From Chaunax sp. Z400 (taxonomy: Eukaryota > Chordata > Actinopteri > Lophiiformes > Chaunacidae): a stretch of DNA of 64,000 bases. The notes below the pieces were generated by a model. The model did no database searches and was not told the DNA's origin. It saw only the letters and a list, made by a program, of their open reading frames with translations. A program made the translations under genes and the position numbers. The number at the start of each line of letters is the position of its first letter. Position 1 is the stretch's first letter. The stretch is from positions 124,001-188,000 of the forward strand of contig JBAGJB010000173.1 in the NCBI GenBank assembly GCA_037577475.1. Direction: 5' to 3'. Shown here in pieces: positions 61,399 through 64,000 of the stretch.

Positions 61399-63989
61399 TG
61401 TAGCTTGACCCCTCCCCTGGTCACCTCCCCCATCTTCGTGTAGAGCTGCACTCCCTCTGGGTCCTGGATGCAGTGGAGGTGGCGACGCTGGGTCATCCAG
61501 ATCTCCCCCATCCTGGCGCGGTCAATCAGCGGGACCCCCATGGTGTCCACAGCATTCCAGAAGTGATCCAGCACCTCCTGGATCAGACGGTCGGCTTCTG
61601 GCTGCGCCCTGATCCGCCGCCGGCAGTGAGGAGCCATCTCAGGAATGGTCAGGTGGACGATGGCACCCGTCCCCATCTGGGACTGCTTTGCCCTCTTCAG
61701 CCGCTCCACATCCTCCCCGTCCCACTCAAAGATGGCAGTGGACAGGCGGGACATGAAGGGGCCGTACAGCAGGTTGGCGTCGGTGGTGACGCCCCTCGCG
61801 AAGCGTCGCAAGAGGTGCCACACATCCAGGCGGACCATCAGCTGGTCCCACTCACCAAACATCAGCCCGACCTAACAACGAATCATCAATCGGTCAGTCG
61901 TTTTAAATGGCAGCTGCAGTCAGCAGTGTGTCTGTGTGTGAGAGACGCCACGGTACCTTGGGCTGGTGGTTGCGAGTGCAGCAGTCCCGGTCCACGTAGA
62001 GCACCTGAGGGGGTGCCACCCTGGCCTCCCTGTAGCGCCGCATGAGCCCCTGCGCCATGGCTACCAGTCCATCCCCCTCGCAGGCGGTGAGGACGGAGAT
62101 GAGCACCTGCCCGTACTCGTTGCCCACGTTGGTCACCCATCCTGCTGTCCCAGCGGCCTTACCGGCCAGTTTCTTGGTCATCTGCATGAGACACAGTGAA
62201 GAACATTGTCACGTCACACACCGATTATACTTTCAAATAGTAAACATTGTCGGACACACTGAGAGCACAATCCATAGAAATGCGTGCATCTTCCTAATCA
62301 CAGCTCACCTTCTTGGTGGAGTCCAGCTTCAAAATGCTGCCAAACACCGAGGTAAGCCTGGCCTTGGTCTCCGGCAGGCGGGCGAGGGCGTCCCGCACGT
62401 ACACGGAGAGCAGCCAGGACGCAGAGGGCACTGGTGGCATCTTTGGCAGCTGCTGCAGGTCCTGCTGTTCCGTGACGCCGAGCAACTCCAACACAGAGAG
62501 GTAGCGGATGACGCGCCCCGCCCACTCTGAGCTGTGCTGGTCCCTCAAGGTTTTTCTGAGGCAAGCCGCACTTTTGCCCAAAGTGCGCTCCCTCAAATGC
62601 CCCACCACCGCCTTGTCGCAGGACAACCCGAGTGTGTGGTGAAGAGGTCAATCGTGTGCTATGCTGCAGTAAATAATTGAATGAATAAATAAATACACAA
62701 GCCTTCTTATTTCTGCTTACTTGTAGGTCAGGATGGCAGGAAACTGCATCTGGTGCCCCAGGTCCAGCTGGTCCATGATATCCTGGGACCAGGCAGCAAC
62801 CTTGCGCTTACATGACAGGCATTCCAGGTACTCCGTGCCCATGAAGTACCAGCCTGTCATGTCCAGGACCCTCCGCACCGTCTTGTACAGACCAGCCCCT
62901 GTGAGTTTGTGGCCACATCCCTTGCACACAAACCTGCACGCCCACATCCTGTAGGGCGCCCACAGGAAGAAGCGTGTGTGAAAAAAGGGATGGCACGAGG
63001 CAGGGGGCTGCGCGTACAGGGGCCGGTCTCCTGGGGGGGACCACCAGAGATGGAGGTCACTGACGAGGACGGGATGTCCTCCCACACCTCTGGTGAAGAG
63101 AGCTCGGCCCAGCCAGTCCTGCTGCTCCACCGGCAGCGCCTTCCTCCACTTCTTGGGCAGCAGCTGCAACGTTCACATCGCATCCGTCAGTACTATTTTA
63201 AGTACTAATATCATTTTGCTTATTACTAGAAAATTATATCTCACCTCTGCACCGGTGGAGGTGGGCTGCGCGAGCTGTTTGGGGGGAGGGGGTCCTGAAG
63301 GTCCTGGGCGGGCGACAGGTGCTGCGGCATCCCTGGCAACTGCAAATTTCAGCCAGTCAGTCAGTCAGTCAGTCAGTCAGCCAGCCAGCCAGTTGAACGA
63401 CTGACAGGACATGGCGTACAAAAAACCAAAATGCACTCACGCTGAGAGTCGACCTCCACAGCAGCGGCGACGAGGACGTCGTCCGTCAGGTCACCGGATG
63501 CAGCGCCTGCACAAGAAGTGAATGTAGGACTGTATGACATTTGCACTTTTAACAGGACTCGTGAGACGCCTACACAACAAGGGGAGAGGGTCTTACTGGT
63601 CGACGGACGTGCTGTGTCCTGGCGGGCAGGCGGAGTAGCCGCTGGAACTCTGGCCGCTGCATCCTGGTTGGTGCGACCGACCAAGTACACCTGCAGCTGC
63701 TTCAGCCGCGACCCGGCCTGTGGCTTCTGGCGCGTCACCCACTGCACGTACCTATGGACAAACAGGGCAAACCGAATGAGTGTTTTCTCCATAGTTGACC
63801 TGTGAATTTTTACAATTGAAAAATGATGACTTCTCAATACTCACGTCCTGCTCTCCCGGTCAGTTGCTTCGTACAGTGAAGCATAGGTCCTGCTGGCGTG
63901 CACCCCAAAACCTACGCAACACTTATCCATGCCCCTCACCGACTCTGCTCCCTCCCGCATCCGCCGCTCCTTCACTGCCACCATGACAG
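61399..63989 (-). pseudogene. DUF6729-like gene, copy 2, recent duplicate with a lost splice acceptor, partial
   Basis: Collinear with copy 1 at a constant offset of 31,818 bp, with no indel and roughly a dozen substitutions by eye. Equivalent exons are 61399-61871, 61957-62181, 62309-62627, 62721-63163, 63245-63339, 63441-63506, 63597-63751 and 63845 to the break. Missense differences include R/M, H/N and T/M in the last exon, N/K and E/D in the sixth, and W/R in the first. The acceptor before the sixth exon reads CTCGG instead of CTCAG (position 62629), and the next downstream AG would shift the frame, so normal splicing of this copy should fail. Similarity to copy 1 stops at about 63989, inside the first coding exon, so the 5' part is missing or continues after a rearrangement. 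The 3' end is truncated by Sat2 exactly as in copy 1. Confidence 0.7.
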
Positions 63990-64000
63990 ACCAAAACACA

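Overview
The window looks like a piece of a ray-finned (teleost-like) fish nuclear genome. The basis is spliced genes with GT..AG introns, a CpG island, a Tc1-type foldback relic with fish-like end sequences, a jockey/CR1/Rex1-like LINE, a large integrase transposon and very long minisatellite arrays. No species can be named from it. No rRNA, tRNA, CRISPR or prokaryotic operon was seen.

Layout. 1-21482 is a minisatellite with a unit of about 30 bp (Sat1). 21483-29580 is an array with a 9-bp unit (Sat2). 29581-32577 is an eight-exon minus-strand gene of a multicopy fish protein family (DUF6729-like, zinc ribbon plus a possible RNase H-type nuclease core). Its 3' part runs straight into Sat2. 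32578-36340 holds its likely upstream intron (with a microsatellite, a palindromic Tc1 derivative and a LINE scrap), a likely non-coding first exon, a CpG island and a small CRE/TATA promoter candidate. 36340-40200 has little recognisable content. 40201-43420 is a frameshifted LINE on the minus strand.

44415-57711 is a mosaic with inverted symmetry. Two arrays of a 12/14-bp minisatellite (Sat3), in opposite orientation, enclose a foldback element (45621-48131), an intact Ginger-like integrase fused to an OTU protease-like domain (49656-52259) and two more copies of the same terminal repeat (52767-53096 and 53290-53551). The junction between Sat3 and terminal repeat is the same 16 bases on both outer sides.

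57712-61398 is a second Sat2 array, and 61399-63989 is a second copy of the DUF6729-like gene, joined to Sat2 at the same base as copy 1. The two gene copies keep a constant offset of 31,818 bp with about a dozen substitutions seen by eye and no indels. One substitution destroys a splice acceptor in copy 2. Homology stops abruptly about 11 bases before the window end.

Long open frames inside Sat1, Sat2 and the dinucleotide tracts come from repeat lengths divisible by three and occur on both strands. They are not treated as genes. Exon coordinates, family names and domain assignments come from reading the sequence and from memory of the families. No database search was possible.
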